A stretch of 64,000 nt of DNA from Antedon mediterranea (Eukaryota > Echinodermata > Crinoidea > Comatulida > Antedonidae): contig NC_092670.1 in NCBI RefSeq assembly GCF_964355755.1, positions 29,063,795-29,127,794 of the forward strand, written 5' to 3'. The first letter of the stretch is position 1; each line of letters starts with the position of its first letter. The translations under genes and the position numbers were made by a program. The notes beneath the pieces are model-generated. The model had not been told where the DNA came from. It worked only from the letters and a program-made list of their open reading frames with translations, and did no database searches. Shown here piece by piece: positions 34,073 to 47,816 of the stretch.

Positions 34073-36480
34073 AAGGTCTGGAACATTTATACAAAGATTA
34101 CAAAAGTACACAATTTTCGCAGATATTAACATGGGCATTTACTTTCAGAAAAATAACTGAAGCCAAAAAAAAATGTGCCTTGAAAAAGTGGTGACCACAA
34201 TAATATGCTTCATTTATATTGTAACTTGTAATTTAGCCCCTTGATATGAGCAGTTACAAGTATACTGTATTTTGACCTGTCCCATCCCCCTGATTGGTGT
34301 CAATTATTATGTTGTTGTTGTTGCCACAGAATTTAACAATTATTAATTTATTTAATATTTTATTTATTTATTTATTTAAACCAAAGTGTCTGTATATTTT
34401 ACTACAGATTTTACTAAACTTTTTACGGTTAACTTTCTATCATTCACAAATAGAATAATGTTTTCCAATGGAGGTTTTGGCAGGAAATTACTGAAGGTGT
34501 TCACTGGACTGTTAAGGTGTTCACTGGACTGTTTTGTAAAACTAATTAGATGCGCAGTTATAATCATTTGCCAGGCTAACACTGCTAGCACTTTCTCATT
34601 TCACATACAAAATAAATAAGCAGAAAGTTAAAACAACCAAAAGAAATGTCAAGGTTTCTCTTTAAAATAAATGTTTGTTTAAATACAAGAGTTAATCAAG
34701 TTTAAATTGAACAGAGTAAAAGAATGATTGTAAGGAGAGCCAAATTATCTTTTAGTTAATTATTTTCAATGAAAATAGTTTTACTAAACTTAATGTGGAA
34801 ATGTTCTATAGGCCAACTGTACAAATATGTGACATGCTAAATGTATACTATTTTTATAATCACATTTCGATCACTATTATATTCATTTTCTCTCAAAATA
34901 CATGACTATCAATGTGTATGGCCATCAATTTAAATTAAATACATTATTTAAAAATTAATTAGATCTTCATTTTTATATTATATTTTATTTTCACTTTCAG
35001 TTATTATAATTTATAACATTTTATAAATTAAAATTTCATCATTATTGTAAATATCAAATTTTAGATTTTGGATATTAAAATGTCTGTAAATCAAAGAAAA
35101 AAAAATGATATGATGACTTTTATAACCGGATTTTAGGTTTGGTATTTATTTAGTTTTTATTTTACATTATCTAAAATGATGACTTTGATTTTCAAAGCCA
35201 AGTTGTCAATATTTAAGTGTGATAAGTATTTTCTGAAGTCATTATGTGAAGTATCTTAAGTTTTGTAATTTTTTGTTAACTCCAAATCTACAATTTGTTT
35301 TAGATCTAAATGATGCCAAATTAAATTGTACATTTTTAAAAGACTCCTAAACGGCAGACATTTTAGGCTGAACCATAACTCACATAGCGTATCCAATACA
35401 TCTTTATTCAACCACAAGTTTTCTCTTGTCTCTCTCTTTTTATTACAGTTGTACAATGCATTGTATTGTATGATATAAGATAGAGGGCGCTATTGAAGAT
35501 TTTGTTTATTACTAAAACTACTATTTTAGTACTGTACAACCAACCATGTACCCATAAAATTTTGTTTTTGGGGTTTTTTCACAAGGCATTTAGAGTGATA
35601 CACACATTTTGCAGTTGTATTATGAACTAAATATCTAAATAGTGCTGCACTTTGTTTTACAGTTTTTCACTAAACAAATTATACCTAGACAAAATTATTT
35701 TCTATTAAAACGTCGGTCTAAATTCAATCAATGATTATTTATACAGTATGTGCAGGCTGTGTGTGATAAGTGATGATTCCAAAAGGACCAAACATATCAT
35801 AACAATAACAAGCATTTGTCAGACAATATATTGATCTCAGCTAAAGGCTGTAATGATTAATGCGTCTCCTGGGATGATGTAAACTTTCTATTCACTTATT
35901 TCTAAGATACTTAAACAACCATGCTAATAATGAGGACATTGATTGATCGATTTGTATATTTTGTGTCTTAATTGAAATATTCAAGCTTTTTTTATGATAC
36001 CCAAACATTATTCTTGTTTTTTTTATATAATAAATTGCTCTTTGAATGAAGTTGTCTATTTAATGTCTTGAAAAAAACAATATTAGAATAGTGATTTCTT
36101 TACATTGTTTATTTGATGATTTATGAACATTATGATATAAACTATAAAATGTAATATTATACAGGTGAACACTTTGGAACCCCAACAAAGTTTGCCTATA
36201 GTCCTAGGGGTTCCATCTCTCCTCCCTCTTCCTTTTTCTTCCAAAGGAGGGTTTGTACTAAATTTGTTTTAATTATATGGTCTGTAAATTTTCTAAATAT
36301 ATAATTTAGAGTAACTATTAATAATATTAATAGTAAATATTTAAAATTCTTCATTTGCAGATTTCTATTGGTTGGAGAGAAAGACCTTGTTTATAAGTTA
36401 ATAACAATAATAGATGAGAATAGAGTTTTTTGTTGGGGTTTTTTAGTTTTCAGACTCATTTTGGTTGTTTATTGATTGTT
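34073..36480. other. Intergenic, nothing recognised
   Basis: AT-rich. No gene, RNA or clear repeat, except a short TTTATTTATTTA run at 34355-34378. Confidence 0.5.
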
Positions 36481-36485
36481 CTTGT

Positions 36486-36848
36486 CATCACAAAATCACA
36501 ATGGTATTGGAGATTCAAACACTTGTCAAGATAACGTCTTTATTGGAGATTCAACCACTTGCCCAGATAATATTTGTATTAAAGATTCAACCACTTGCCC
36601 AGATAATATCTGTAATCAAGATTCAAACACTTTCCAAGATAATGTCTGTATTTAAAATTCAACCACTTGCCTAGATAATTTCTGTATTAACCACTTGCCC
36701 AGATAATATCTATTAAAGATTCAACCACTAGCCTAGATAATGTCTGTATTGGAGATTCAACCACTTGCCCAGATAATGTCTATATTGGCGATTTAACCAC
36801 TTGCCCAGATAATATCTGTATTAAAGATTCAACCACTTTCCTAGATAA
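36486..36848 (+). repeat. 36-bp minisatellite, proximal part (~10 copies)
   Basis: Same unit as the main array at 41976-47170 (GATTCAACCACTTGCCCAGA followed by TAATATCTGTATTAAA). It is separated from the main array by the inserted 5.1-kb TIR element. Confidence 0.95.
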
Positions 36849-37034
36849 TAGTCCGGTGTCAGGAGGGGGAATCACCACCTGAAAGGGGACAAATTGCCAT
36901 CAAACTTTTCTAGACCAGAATTTTCTGTAGATTACGAATATGGAAGGTAATCGATCAGGTTAGGAAGCGTTTTCGAGATATAAGGGGTCAAAGTTCAAAA
37001 TTGACCAATTACAACAATGTATTATGTATATGTA

Positions 37035-37870
37035 TCTATATATAAATTTACGTAAGGGCAAAATTCGGTAAATCGCGCCTTACTTTTAGAATTTTTACTC
37101 GATGGTATATAAAGTTGGTTCGTACTTTCGGTACTGATTTTAACCATCTGATGTAACCCTGTTTACTAATTAAATTAAGTTAGATAATTAGTTATTGACG
37201 ATTAAAACGAATTTAGGTTCAACGATTTGCTCCAGATAGGGGTGTTTTCCGATCGTGGTATACACTGTCTAATGGATGTCCATCTTGAAAAATACCCGAA
37301 ATAATGAGCTAACGTTTTCAGTCGCCGTAATTTAATATTTATTACCGATTAAATCGAATTTATGATTTGCCCCGAATAGAGGTGGTTTTCACCAATTGTT
37401 TAACATTATATATAAACATACGTCGTAGTGTATCGTTACATGTACTGTACTATTTCAATCGACTACGACGGTGATAGTTTCAACAAAGTATTACATCGCA
37501 ATGTTTTACTGTGTTTAGTGGTATATTATTTGTAAAACATGTTAATTAATATTTCGTTACAAAATAAAGAATATATTTAAAAATTGTTCATCTTTGCACC
37601 CATCCTCTTCCCCATCCCTCAACCCTAATATTACATACAAAACACAAATTAAGTTTGTTTAAATTTGACTTAAACAATTGGTCTCATTTTGTGACAAGTT
37701 TCTCTTTCGGAAGTAATTCCCATGGTGCTAATTTTAGTTGAGTACATAAATCAGTGTCTATTTATTTGTTTCTGTAAACGACATGTATTATTGTACGTAC
37801 ATTTGAAATCGTCAGTTTTTTAACGCTGAAATTATTATGTATACGAGAACCATCTGTGGGCACGACCTAG
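37035..37870 (+). mobile_element. Helitron-like element, copy 3
   Basis: Starts TCTATATATAAATTTACG after A and ends GACCTAG before T, and is related over its length to the copies at 9297 and 10944 but internally deleted. The right TIR arm of the host element (about 41775-41795, minus strand) preserves the uninterrupted target ATGTA|TTATAACAAA, proving the exact insertion boundaries. Confidence 0.88.
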
Positions 37871-38784
37871 TTATAACAAATTTATTGAAGCACAATTTGA
37901 TCTTTTATTACATTTTTATGATTATAAGTGTCTATTCAATCACCTTTTGAAAAAAAAAATCCTTTGGGATTAAGGGTCAAATGTCAATATTGACCAATCA
38001 TAGAACGTTCCTATAAAACCAAGTAAAAACTAGTATTTAATAAAAAATTGGATGTTTTCTCATCCTGTTAATCAATCATATGCAATGTAAAAGAGTGAAT
38101 ACATCATTTCATCAGTTAACATAAGGTCAATTTCATCAGTTGACATAAGGTCAAAGGTCAACATTTTAATACGCGTATTAGTTAACACATAAATGCAAAG
38201 TTGTCCAAACTATGATATTGATGGTTTTACAAGTAATCAAATTATTTGATCAGTAAAGTTATTTCATTATAATTTTGATTAATATAATTATAATACTGTA
38301 TTTACTCAAATCAGACTTTGATCAGGATAGGAAGCGAATAGGAAGAGATAAGGGGTCAAAGTTCAAAATTGACAAATTATAACAATGTATTACAGTATAT
38401 ACATATGTATTATAACCAATTTATTGAAGTTCAATTTGGTCTTTTAATACATTTTTATGGTTATAGGTATCTATTCAGTCGCCTTATAAAACAAATACTT
38501 TGCAATTAAAGGTCAAATGTCAATATTGACCAATCACAAAATTTGCATATAAAACCGAATAACATCTAAAAATATAAGACAAAATGTTATGTTTCATCAT
38601 TCTGTTAAGACATCAATCATACACAATAAAAAGAACACATTCATCATAACACCAGTTGACATAGGTCAAATGTCAACATTTGAACAAGTGATATACTAAA
38701 TAATGCAAAGTTATTCAAACTATAAGATCGATTGTTATTTGATCATTGAAGTTATGGTATTTTTTCTAGTGCGAATTATTTTTA

Positions 38785-39431
38785 ATGTATTATAATAAGA
38801 ACCACATACGTGATAAATGCAGAACGATAGCTGTTAATTTATACTATATTCGTCAAATCCGCAAATTTCTCTCCAAGGACCTTTGCCAACAACTAGTTCA
38901 ATCGCTCGTGCTGTCACATATTGATTACGCCAATGCATTGTATTATGGTTTACCTGCTAATACCCTTGCTCCAATGAAGAGGTTACTGCACCAAGCTGCG
39001 AAAATAATTGTCAGGAAAGGTCGGTATGACAGTGCAACTAACGCCATGCGATCCTTGCACTGGCTTCCGATGTCTCATAGATTTCAATTCAAAATAGCGT
39101 GTCTTGTATGGCGTTCGCTTAAAGGTTCCGCTCCAAGTTACCTGAGAGATATTCTTACTGTGCGGAATGTTTCTCGCAGTACTCGTTCAAGCACCAGCAA
39201 TTATAACCTGACAATCCCACGAACTAAACGAAAGACATTTGCTGACCGTTCGTTCGCCGTAGCAGGACCCAAAATTTGGAACAGATTACCAAGTCACATT
39301 AAGCACTTAGACGACTATAATCAGTTTAAAAAACATTTAAAAGCACTATATTTCAATGAATGTTACGATACTAATTGATGTGAAGCGCCGCTGATTATAA
39401 AATAAATGTTGTATAAATGTGCGCTATACAA

Positions 39432-39465
<34 letters not shown>
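38785..39465 (+). pseudogene. LINE 3' fragment (reverse-transcriptase C-terminal region, AAT tail)
   Basis: A frame of about 197 codons reads RKFLSKDLCQQLVQSLVLSH then IDYANALYYGLP, then LHWLPMSHRFQFKIACLVWR, FADRSFAVAGPKIWNRLP and a final HLKALYF. This is the thumb and C-terminal extension of CR1/L2-group non-LTR retrotransposon polymerases. A short 3' UTR ends in (AAT)n at 39432-39463. The element is 5'-truncated, lacking the catalytic YADD part, but this portion has no stop. Confidence 0.8.
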
Positions 39466-39466
<1 letters not shown>

Positions 39467-39769
39467 GTAAAATAAATAATAAAATTAATATTATGACTGT
39501 TAAAATGTTATGATGTTAAAATGTTACGCTGACCTTCAATGATTTGCCACTACGCAGTTGCATTTATTAGGGCTACAATATTCGTTTTTGGAAAATAAAT
39601 TACTATTCATCAGAACCAGAGAATACCAATTCGTCCACAGGATAGGGCATAGGCAGATCCAGGTGGCCTAACTCAATCCACAACTCACTACACAGACAAA
39701 CCACAGGCTTTTATATAGCCACAGATAGTTTGGCCCATACAGGAAAGAGTTGCCTACACAATGGATTCT

Positions 39770-40870
39770 AAAATAACCCATATGAATTTGCCCGAATGAA
39801 CCCTCTAAGAATGTGGTGTGCTACATAAGGCCCTGTATTAGAAATTAATATGGGGTAAGTTCATACTGTAGATGAACTATAGAATAAAACTAAATGTGCA
39901 CCCTCAATCTTTAAATAACATTTATGGATTTGCCCAAGTGAACCCAAGGGCCGACCTTCATGGGCTTTTCGGGTTTTATATGTGGGGCTACAAGAGACCC
40001 TATATTGGAAATACTGTATGTGGGGTGAAAAAGTGGGTTCATAGAGATATAATAAATATCCCTGTACACCCTTGATCATCCATAAGGAACATATATGAAT
40101 TTGCCCAAATTAACCCAAGGGCCGGTCATCCTCCATGGATGGACATTAAGCCCCATAATGGAAATATAATGGCTGACACTGTGGGTTCATATAGACAGGC
40201 GGGGCCCATAGAATTAAGCTGCCTGTGCACTCTCGATCCTTTAGGAACAATTATGGATTTGCCCAAATCAATCTCCCAAGGGCCGGTCCTCCATGGATGG
40301 ACATTATAAGGCCCATAATGGACATATAAGGGGTGACACTGTGGGTTAATAGACAGGCGGGGCCCATGGAATAAAGCTGCCTATGCACTCTCGATCCTTA
40401 AGGAACACTTATATGGATTTGCCAAATTAACCAAAGGGCCGGTCCTCCGTGGACATTAAGCCCCATAATGGAAATATAACAATACAGTAATAATAATTTT
40501 ACAATGTGGGTTTATATAGACAGGCACATGGAATAAAGCTGCCTGTGCACTCTCGATTCTTAAGGAACCCATATGGATTTGGCCTAAAATGAAACAACAG
40601 GTCATCTATTTAGACCATTCTGTGGTTCTCTACTGTATGTTCAGTTCTACATTTGGCCCCTGTATCGGATCAATGCATTTGGCAACATTTAAGTTACTGT
40701 GTTAGAAATATAAAGGGTAACTAAAACTGTGGGTTCCAAGATTAAGCCATGGAAAAAGCCTGTCTGCACCCTCAATCCTTTTAAAAGGAACCCATATGGA
40801 TTTGCCAAAATGAACCAAGGGTAACTTCTGGATTCTCTATGAGCCGTACATTCGGGTTATTTAGAGATAC
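39770..40870. repeat. ~160-bp diverged tandem repeat
   Basis: Words GATTTGCCCAA, AAGGGCCGGTC, CCCATAATGGA and GCACTCTCGATCC recur at roughly 150-175-bp spacing (GATTTGCC-type words near 39930, 40095, 40257, 40415, 40575 and 40799). Six or seven copies, diverged. Confidence 0.65.
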
Positions 40871-41975
40871 ATGGATACCTGAATGAAATTGCTCAAATGC
40901 TTCTGAAAGACATGGTATTGTATAGTAGTAGTAGTATTCCCCTTCCACACCTCTTTTAATTAAATCCGCCCCGATAGGCTCTTATGTACAGGATTAGATT
41001 GAATATCTATGCTATGTCGTTATTTAGATGAGAAAAACAGGTCAAAGGTTAAAATTACAGAAACATATGTCTTTCAGTCATTTTTTGAAAAAAATGTTGC
41101 ATTATGGCAAGTATAACCATATATATGAATAATTTGACACCAAAATTGGCTCCCTACGACAAATATCTATTAAGTTATGTTATTCAATTATGTCAAAGGT
41201 CAATAACCACACTTCCGGTCATTTTCAAGCAATATCATCTGTTGCACTGAATATAAATGTATATCTTGGGAACAATTTGCTCCTATTTTTAATTCTCTCT
41301 GACCTGCTGTTACTCTTAGATAAAGCGAAAAGAGGTCAAAGTTGAAAAAATGGGGGTTCCGGTCAATTTTACAAAGAAAGTTCTGTTAGAGCTAATATAA
41401 ACATATACATTGTGAACAATTTGACACCAAAATTATCTCATTACGTCCACTATTTCCAGAGATATATCATGTTTTATAAAAAAAAATAGCGGTCATTTTG
41501 TTTATGCTAATTATACAAATTGCTCAATGCTGACAGCCGTCCAGTAAAAAAAATCTTCATTCTGATGGTATCGCGAATCAAAATCCATCAAAAAAAAAAT
41601 ATAGAAAACATTGCAAGGTTAAACCCTTGGCTGCCGGACTATAGGTACGTTCTATGATTGGTCAATATTGACATTTGACCCTTAATCACAAAGGGTTTTT
41701 TTTTTCTTAAGATGATTGAATAGATACCTATAATCATAAAAATGTAATAAAAGACCAAATTGTGCTTCAATAAATTTGTTATAATACATAATTATACATA
41801 ATAAATTGTTGTAATTGGTCAATTTTGAACTTTGACCCCTTATATCTCGAAAACGCTTCCTATCCTGATCGATTACCTTCCATATTCGTAATCTACGGAA
41901 AATTCTGGTCTAGAAAAGTTGGATGGCAATTTGTCCCCTTTCGGGTGGTGACACCCCCCTCCTGCCACCGGACTA

Positions 41976-44900
41976 TAATATCTGTATTAAAGATTCAAAC
42001 ACTTTCCAAGATAATGTCTGTATTTAAAATTCAACCACTTACCTAGATAATGTCTGTATTAACCACTTGCCCAGATAATATCTATTAAAGATTCAACAAC
42101 TTTCCAAGATAATGTCTGTATTTAAAATTCAACCACTTGCCTAGGTAATGTTAGAGATTCAATCACTTGCCCAGATAATATTTGTATTAAAGACTCAACC
42201 ACTTGCCCAGATAATGTCTGTATTAAAGATTCAACCACATGCCTAGACAATGTCCCTATTGGGGATTTAACCACTTGCCCAGATAATATCTTATTTAAAA
42301 TTCAATAACTTGCTCAGATAATATCTGTATTAAAGATTCAGCCACTTTCCTAGATAATATCTGTATTAGAGATTCAAGCACTTGCTAATACAATATCTGT
42401 ATTCAAGATTCAACCATTTGCCCAGATGTCTGTATTGGAGATTCAACCACTTGCTCAAGATAGTCTGTATTGTAGATTCAACCATTTTCCCAGATAATAT
42501 ATGTATTGGAGATTCAACAACTTCCACATGCCCATTTAGTCTGTATTAGAGATTCAACCACTTTCACAGATAATATATGTATTGAAGATTCAACCACTTG
42601 CCTAGATAATTTCTGTATTAAAGATTCAACCACTTGCCCATGTAATGTTTGTGTTGGAAATCCAACCACTTTCGAGATAATATCTATATTGGGGATTCAA
42701 CCACATGCCCAGATAATATCTGTATTAAATATTCAACAACTTGCCCAGGTAATATCTGTTTTTAAAATTCAACCACTTGCCCAGATAATATCTGTATTAG
42801 AGATTCAACCACTTGCCCAGATAATATCTCTATTAAAGATTTAACCACTTTCCTAGATAATAGCTGTATTAGAGATTCAACCATTTGCCCAGATAATGTC
42901 TGTATTGGAGATTTAACCACTTGCCTAGATAATGTCTGTATTAAAGATTCAACCACTGGCCCAGATAATGTCTGTATTAGAGATTCAACCACTTGCCCAG
43001 AAAAATCTGTATTGGAGATTCAACCACTTGCCCAGATACTATATATATATTAAAGAACCAACCAACCACTTTCCCAGATATTATCTGTATTTTAAATTCA
43101 ACCACTTGCTCAGATAATATATATAATAAAGATTCAACCACATGCCCAGATAGTCCGTATTGGAGATTCAACCACTTTCCCAGAAAATATATGTATTGGG
43201 GATTCAACCACTTGCCCAGGTAATATCTGTATTTAAAATTCAACCACTTGCCCAGATAATATCTGTATTAAAGATTCAACACTTTCCTAAATAATATTTG
43301 TATTTGAGATTCAAGCACTTTTCCATATAATATCTGTATTAAAGATTCAACCACTTGCCAAGATAACATCTTTATTGGATATTCAACCACTTGCCCAGAT
43401 AATGTCAGTATTGGGGATTTAACCACTTGCCCAGATAATATCTGTATTTAAAATTCAACCACTTGCCCAGATAATATCTGTATCGGGGATTCAACCACTT
43501 GCCTAGATAATGTCTGTGTTGGAGATTCAACCACTTGCCTAGATAATATCTGTATCTAAAATTCAACCACTTGCTCAGATAATATCTATAATAAAGATTC
43601 AACCACATGCCCAGATAGTCTGTATTAGAGATTCAACCACTTTTCCAGATAATATATGTATTGGGGATTCAACCACTTGCCCCGGTAATATCTGTTTTTA
43701 AAATTCAACCACTTGCCCAGATAATATCTGTATTAGAGATTCAACCACTTGCCCAGATAATATCTCTATTAAAGATTCAACCACTTGCCCAGATAATGTA
43801 TGTATTGGAGATTTAACCACTTGCCTAGATAATGTCTGTATTAAAGATTCAACCACTTGCCCAGAAAATGTTTGTATTTGAGATTCAACCACTCACCCAG
43901 AAAAATCTGTATTGGAGATTCAACTACTTGCCCATATAATATCTATATTAAAGAATCAACCACTTTCCTAGATAATAGCTGTATTAGAGATTCAAACACT
44001 TGCCAAGATAATATCTCTATTGGAGATTGAACCCCTTGCCTAGATAATGTCTATATTGTAGATTCAACCACTTGCCTAGATAATATCTATATTAGAGATT
44101 CAACCACTTGCCTAGATAATGTCTGTATTAAAGATTCAACCACTTTCCAAGATAACGTCTTTATTGGAGATTCAACCACATGCCTAGACAATGTCTCTAT
44201 TGGGGATTAACCACTTGCCCAGATAATATCTTTATTTAAAATTCAACAACTTGCCCAGATAATATCTGTATTAAAGATTCAACCACTTTCCTAGATAATA
44301 TCTGTATTAGAAATTCAAGCACTTGCTCATACAATATCTGTATTCAAGATTCAACCATTTGCCCAGATAATATATGTATTGGGGATTCAACCACTTGCCC
44401 AGATAATGTCTGTATTAAAGATTCAACCACTTTCCTAGATAATAGCTGTATTAGAGATTTAACCACTTGCCTAGATAATGTCTGTATTGGAGATTTAACC
44501 ACTTGCCTAGATAATGTCTGTATTCAAGATTCAACCACTTGCCCAGATAATATATGTATTGGGGATTCAACCACTTGCCCAGATAATGTCTGTATTAAAG
44601 ATTCAACCACTTTCCTAGATAATAGCTGTATTAGAGATTTAACCACTTGCCTAGATAATGTCTGTATTGGAGATTTAACCACTTGCCTAGATAATGTCTG
44701 TATTCAAGATTCAACCACTTGCCCATATAATATCTGTATTGGAGATTTAACCACTTGCCTAGATAATATCTATAATAAAGATTCAACCACATGCCCATAT
44801 AGTCTGTATTGGAGATTCAACCACTTTCCCAGATAATATATGTATTAAAGATTCAACCACTTGCCCAGATAATATCTGTATTTAAGATTCAACCACTTGC

Positions 44901-47170
44901 CTAGATAATATCTATAATAAAGATTCAACCATTTTCCCAGATAATATATGTATTAAAGATTCAACCACTTACCTAGATAATGTCTGTGTTGGAGATTCAA
45001 CCACTTGCACAGATAATATCTGTATTTAAAATTCAACCAGTTGCCCAGATAATCTCTGTATTAAAGATTCAACCACTTGCCCATGTAATGTTTTTGTTGG
45101 AAATCCAACCACTTTTGAGATAATATCTATATTGGGGATTCAACCACTTGCCCAAATAATATCTGTATTAAATATTCAACCACTTGCCCAGATAAATGTC
45201 TGTATTGGGGATTTAACCACTTGACAGATAATATCTATATTGGGAATTCAACCACTTGCCCAGGTAATATCTGTATTAAAGAATCAACCACTTTCCTAGA
45301 TAATAGCTGTATTAGAGATTCAAACACTTGCCAAGATAATATCTCTATTGGAGATTGAACCCCTTGCCTATATAATGTCTATATTGTAGATTCAACCACT
45401 TGCCTAGATAATATCTATATTAGAGATTCAACCACTTGCCTAGATAATGTCTGTATTAAAGATTCAACCACTTTCCAAGATAACGTCTTTATTGGAGATT
45501 CAACCACATGCCTTGACAATGTCTCTATTGGAGATTTAACCACTTGCCCAGATAATTTCTTTATTTAAAATTCAACAACTTGCCCAGATAATATCTGTAT
45601 TAAAGATTCAACCACTTTCCTAGATAATATCTGTATTAGAGATTCAAGAACTTGCTCATACAATATCTGTATTCAAGATTCAACCATTTACCCAGATGTC
45701 TGTTGGTCAAGATAGTCTGTATTGGAGATTCAACCATTTTCCCAGATAATATATGTATTGGGGATTCAACCACTTGCCCAGATAATGTCTGTATTAAAGA
45801 TTCAACCAATTTCCTAGATAATAGCTGTATTAAAGATTTAACCAATTGCCTAGATTGGAGATTTAACCACTTGCCTAGATAATGTCTGTATTAAAGATTC
45901 AACCACTTGCCCAGATAATATCTGTATTGGAGATTCAACCACTTGCCTAGATAATATCTAGAATAAAGATTCAACCACATGCCCATATAGTCTGTATTGG
46001 AGATTCAACCACTTTCCCAGATAATATATGTATTAAAGATTCAACCACTTGCCCAGATAATATCTGTATTGGAGATTCAACCACTTGCCTAGATAATATC
46101 TATAATAAAGATTCAACCATTTTCCCAGAAAATATATGTATTAAAGATTCAACCACTTACCTAGATAATGTCTGTGTTGGAGATTCAACCACTTGCCCAG
46201 ATAATATCTGTATTTAAAATTCAACCAGTTGCCCAGATAATCTCTGTATTAAAGATTCAACCACTTGCCCATGTAATGTTTTTGTTGGAAATCCAACCAC
46301 TTTTGAGATAATATCTATATTGGGGATTCAACCACTTGCCCAGATAATATCTGTATTAAATATTCAACCACTTGCCTAGATAATGTCTGTATTAAAGATT
46401 CAACCACTTGCCCAGATAATATCTGTATTGGAGATTCAACCACTTGCCTAGATAATATCTAGAATAAAGATTCAACCACATGCCCATATAGTCTGTATTG
46501 GAGATTCAACCACTTTCCCAGATAATATATGTATTAAAGATTCAACCACTTGCCCAGATAATATCTGTATTGGAGATTCAACCACTTGCCTAGATAATAT
46601 CTATAATAAAGATTCAACCATTTTCCCAGATAATATATGTATTAAAGATTCAACCACTTACCTAGATAATGTCTGTGTTGGAGATTCAACCACTTGCCCA
46701 GATAATATCTGTATTTAAAATTCAACCAGTTGTCCAGATAATCTCTGTATTAAAGATTCAACCACTTGCCCATGTAATGTTTTTGTTGGAAATCCAACCA
46801 CTTTTGAGATAATATCTATATTGGGGATTCAACCACTTGCCCAGATAATATCTGTATTAAATATTCAACCACTTGCCCAGATAAATGTCTGTATTGGGGA
46901 TTTAACCACTTGACAGATCATATCTGTATTGGGAATTCAACCACTTGCCCAGATGTCTGTTGGAGATTCAACCACTTGCCCAGGTAATATCTGTATTGGT
47001 GATTAAACCACTTGCCCAGATAATGTCTGTTGGAGATTCAACCACTCCCAGATAATGTCTGCATTGACGATTATACCACTTGCCCAGATAATATCTATAT
47101 TAAATAGTCAACCACTTGCCCAGATAAATGTCTGTATTGAGGATTCAACCACTTGCCCAACTAATATCTG
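41976..47170 (+). repeat. 36-bp minisatellite, main array (~140 copies)
   Basis: Consensus GATTCAACCACTTGCCCAGA + TAATATCTGTATTAAA, with GGAG/AAA/AGAG variants at the end. Each standard unit contains the 13-bp palindrome CAGATAATATCTG. Higher-order repeats are visible: a 180-bp (5-unit) block at 44340-44519 repeats at 44520-44699, and a ~501-bp block at about 45890 repeats at about 46390. Reading frames across it stay open only because the unit is 12 codons long. Confidence 0.97.
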
Positions 47171-47273
47171 CATTTTTATAGGATTTTATTTTTTGATGAT
47201 CCAACAAATAAATGGCATGCACCTTGGTTTGTTCTGTGAAACCTTTTGTCTGCATTGACAATTCAACTCCTTT

Positions 47274-47816
47274 ATATTTATTTATTTATTTATTCTTTCT
47301 TTTGACTGGATTGCATTTTCAGTAACGCAGTACTGCTTTTCAAAATGGTCCAGTTATAAGTTTAAAAGTAAATAAAAATTTTAACATAAATACACAGTAG
47401 GCCTAATTTAAAAGATATATACAGAACAGTTAAAAACAAATATAATATAAAAAATAAAATATAAAAAAATGTAGGATCACTTGGATGACATAAGAGTTGC
47501 TATATTTTGAGTTTATAAATATGTTTCCCAGTTACTTTTGTTCTAGTTTCAGTTGGTAAAAGATTCCATTCCTTTGTTGCTCTGTATTTGAAGGTTCTTT
47601 TACCTTGAGCAATTTTCCAATTTGGTGTAATTAATGTTTTACAATTTTGGCTACGGGTGCATTTGGGGTGAAGGGAGCCATTAAACTTAAACATTGAGGA
47701 TAAATATGATGGTGAATGGCCATTAATGCATTTGAAAGTTGTAAGTAGTAGATGTTCCCTCCATCTGCTTGCCCAGATAATGATGATAATTTCAGTTTGC
47801 AAAAGTAATCTCGAAA
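47274..47816 (-). pseudogene. LINE 3' end fragment, minus strand, inside the minisatellite
   Basis: The minus strand encodes LLLTTFKCINGHSPSYLSSM then KRTFKYRATKEWNLLP, the C-terminal extension of a CR1/L2-type LINE polymerase. It ends in a (TAAA)n-type tail, visible on + as TTTATTTATTTATTTATT (47276-47294). At the other end the + strand resumes with CTTGCCCAGATAATG, the minisatellite unit, so the LINE landed in the array. Confidence 0.7.

Larger units (their letters stand above)
36849..41975. mobile_element. 5.1-kb TIR DNA element inserted in the minisatellite
   Basis: Ends TAGTCCGGTG and CACCGGACTA. The inverted arms cover about 330 bp each: left 36849-37034 plus 37871-38015 (split by a Helitron), right 41642-41975. 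TAA on both sides (36846-36848, 41976-41978), and removing the element restores a normal minisatellite unit. A 3-bp TAA target suits PIF/Harbinger, though ATAAT (5 bp) is an alternative reading. No transposase was seen, so it is non-autonomous. It contains a LINE fragment at 38785-39465 and a ~160-bp tandem region at 39770-40870. Confidence 0.8.

Noticed and set aside
42506-43223. Open frames with repeated DSTTCPDNICI-type peptides in the 36-bp array
   Set aside because: The unit is 36 bp (12 codons), so frames stay open automatically. Indels and stops break every frame and no start, splice or flanking domain supports a gene.
41976-47170. CRISPR-like array
   Set aside because: Units are contiguous with no unique spacers and the DNA is eukaryotic; it is a minisatellite.
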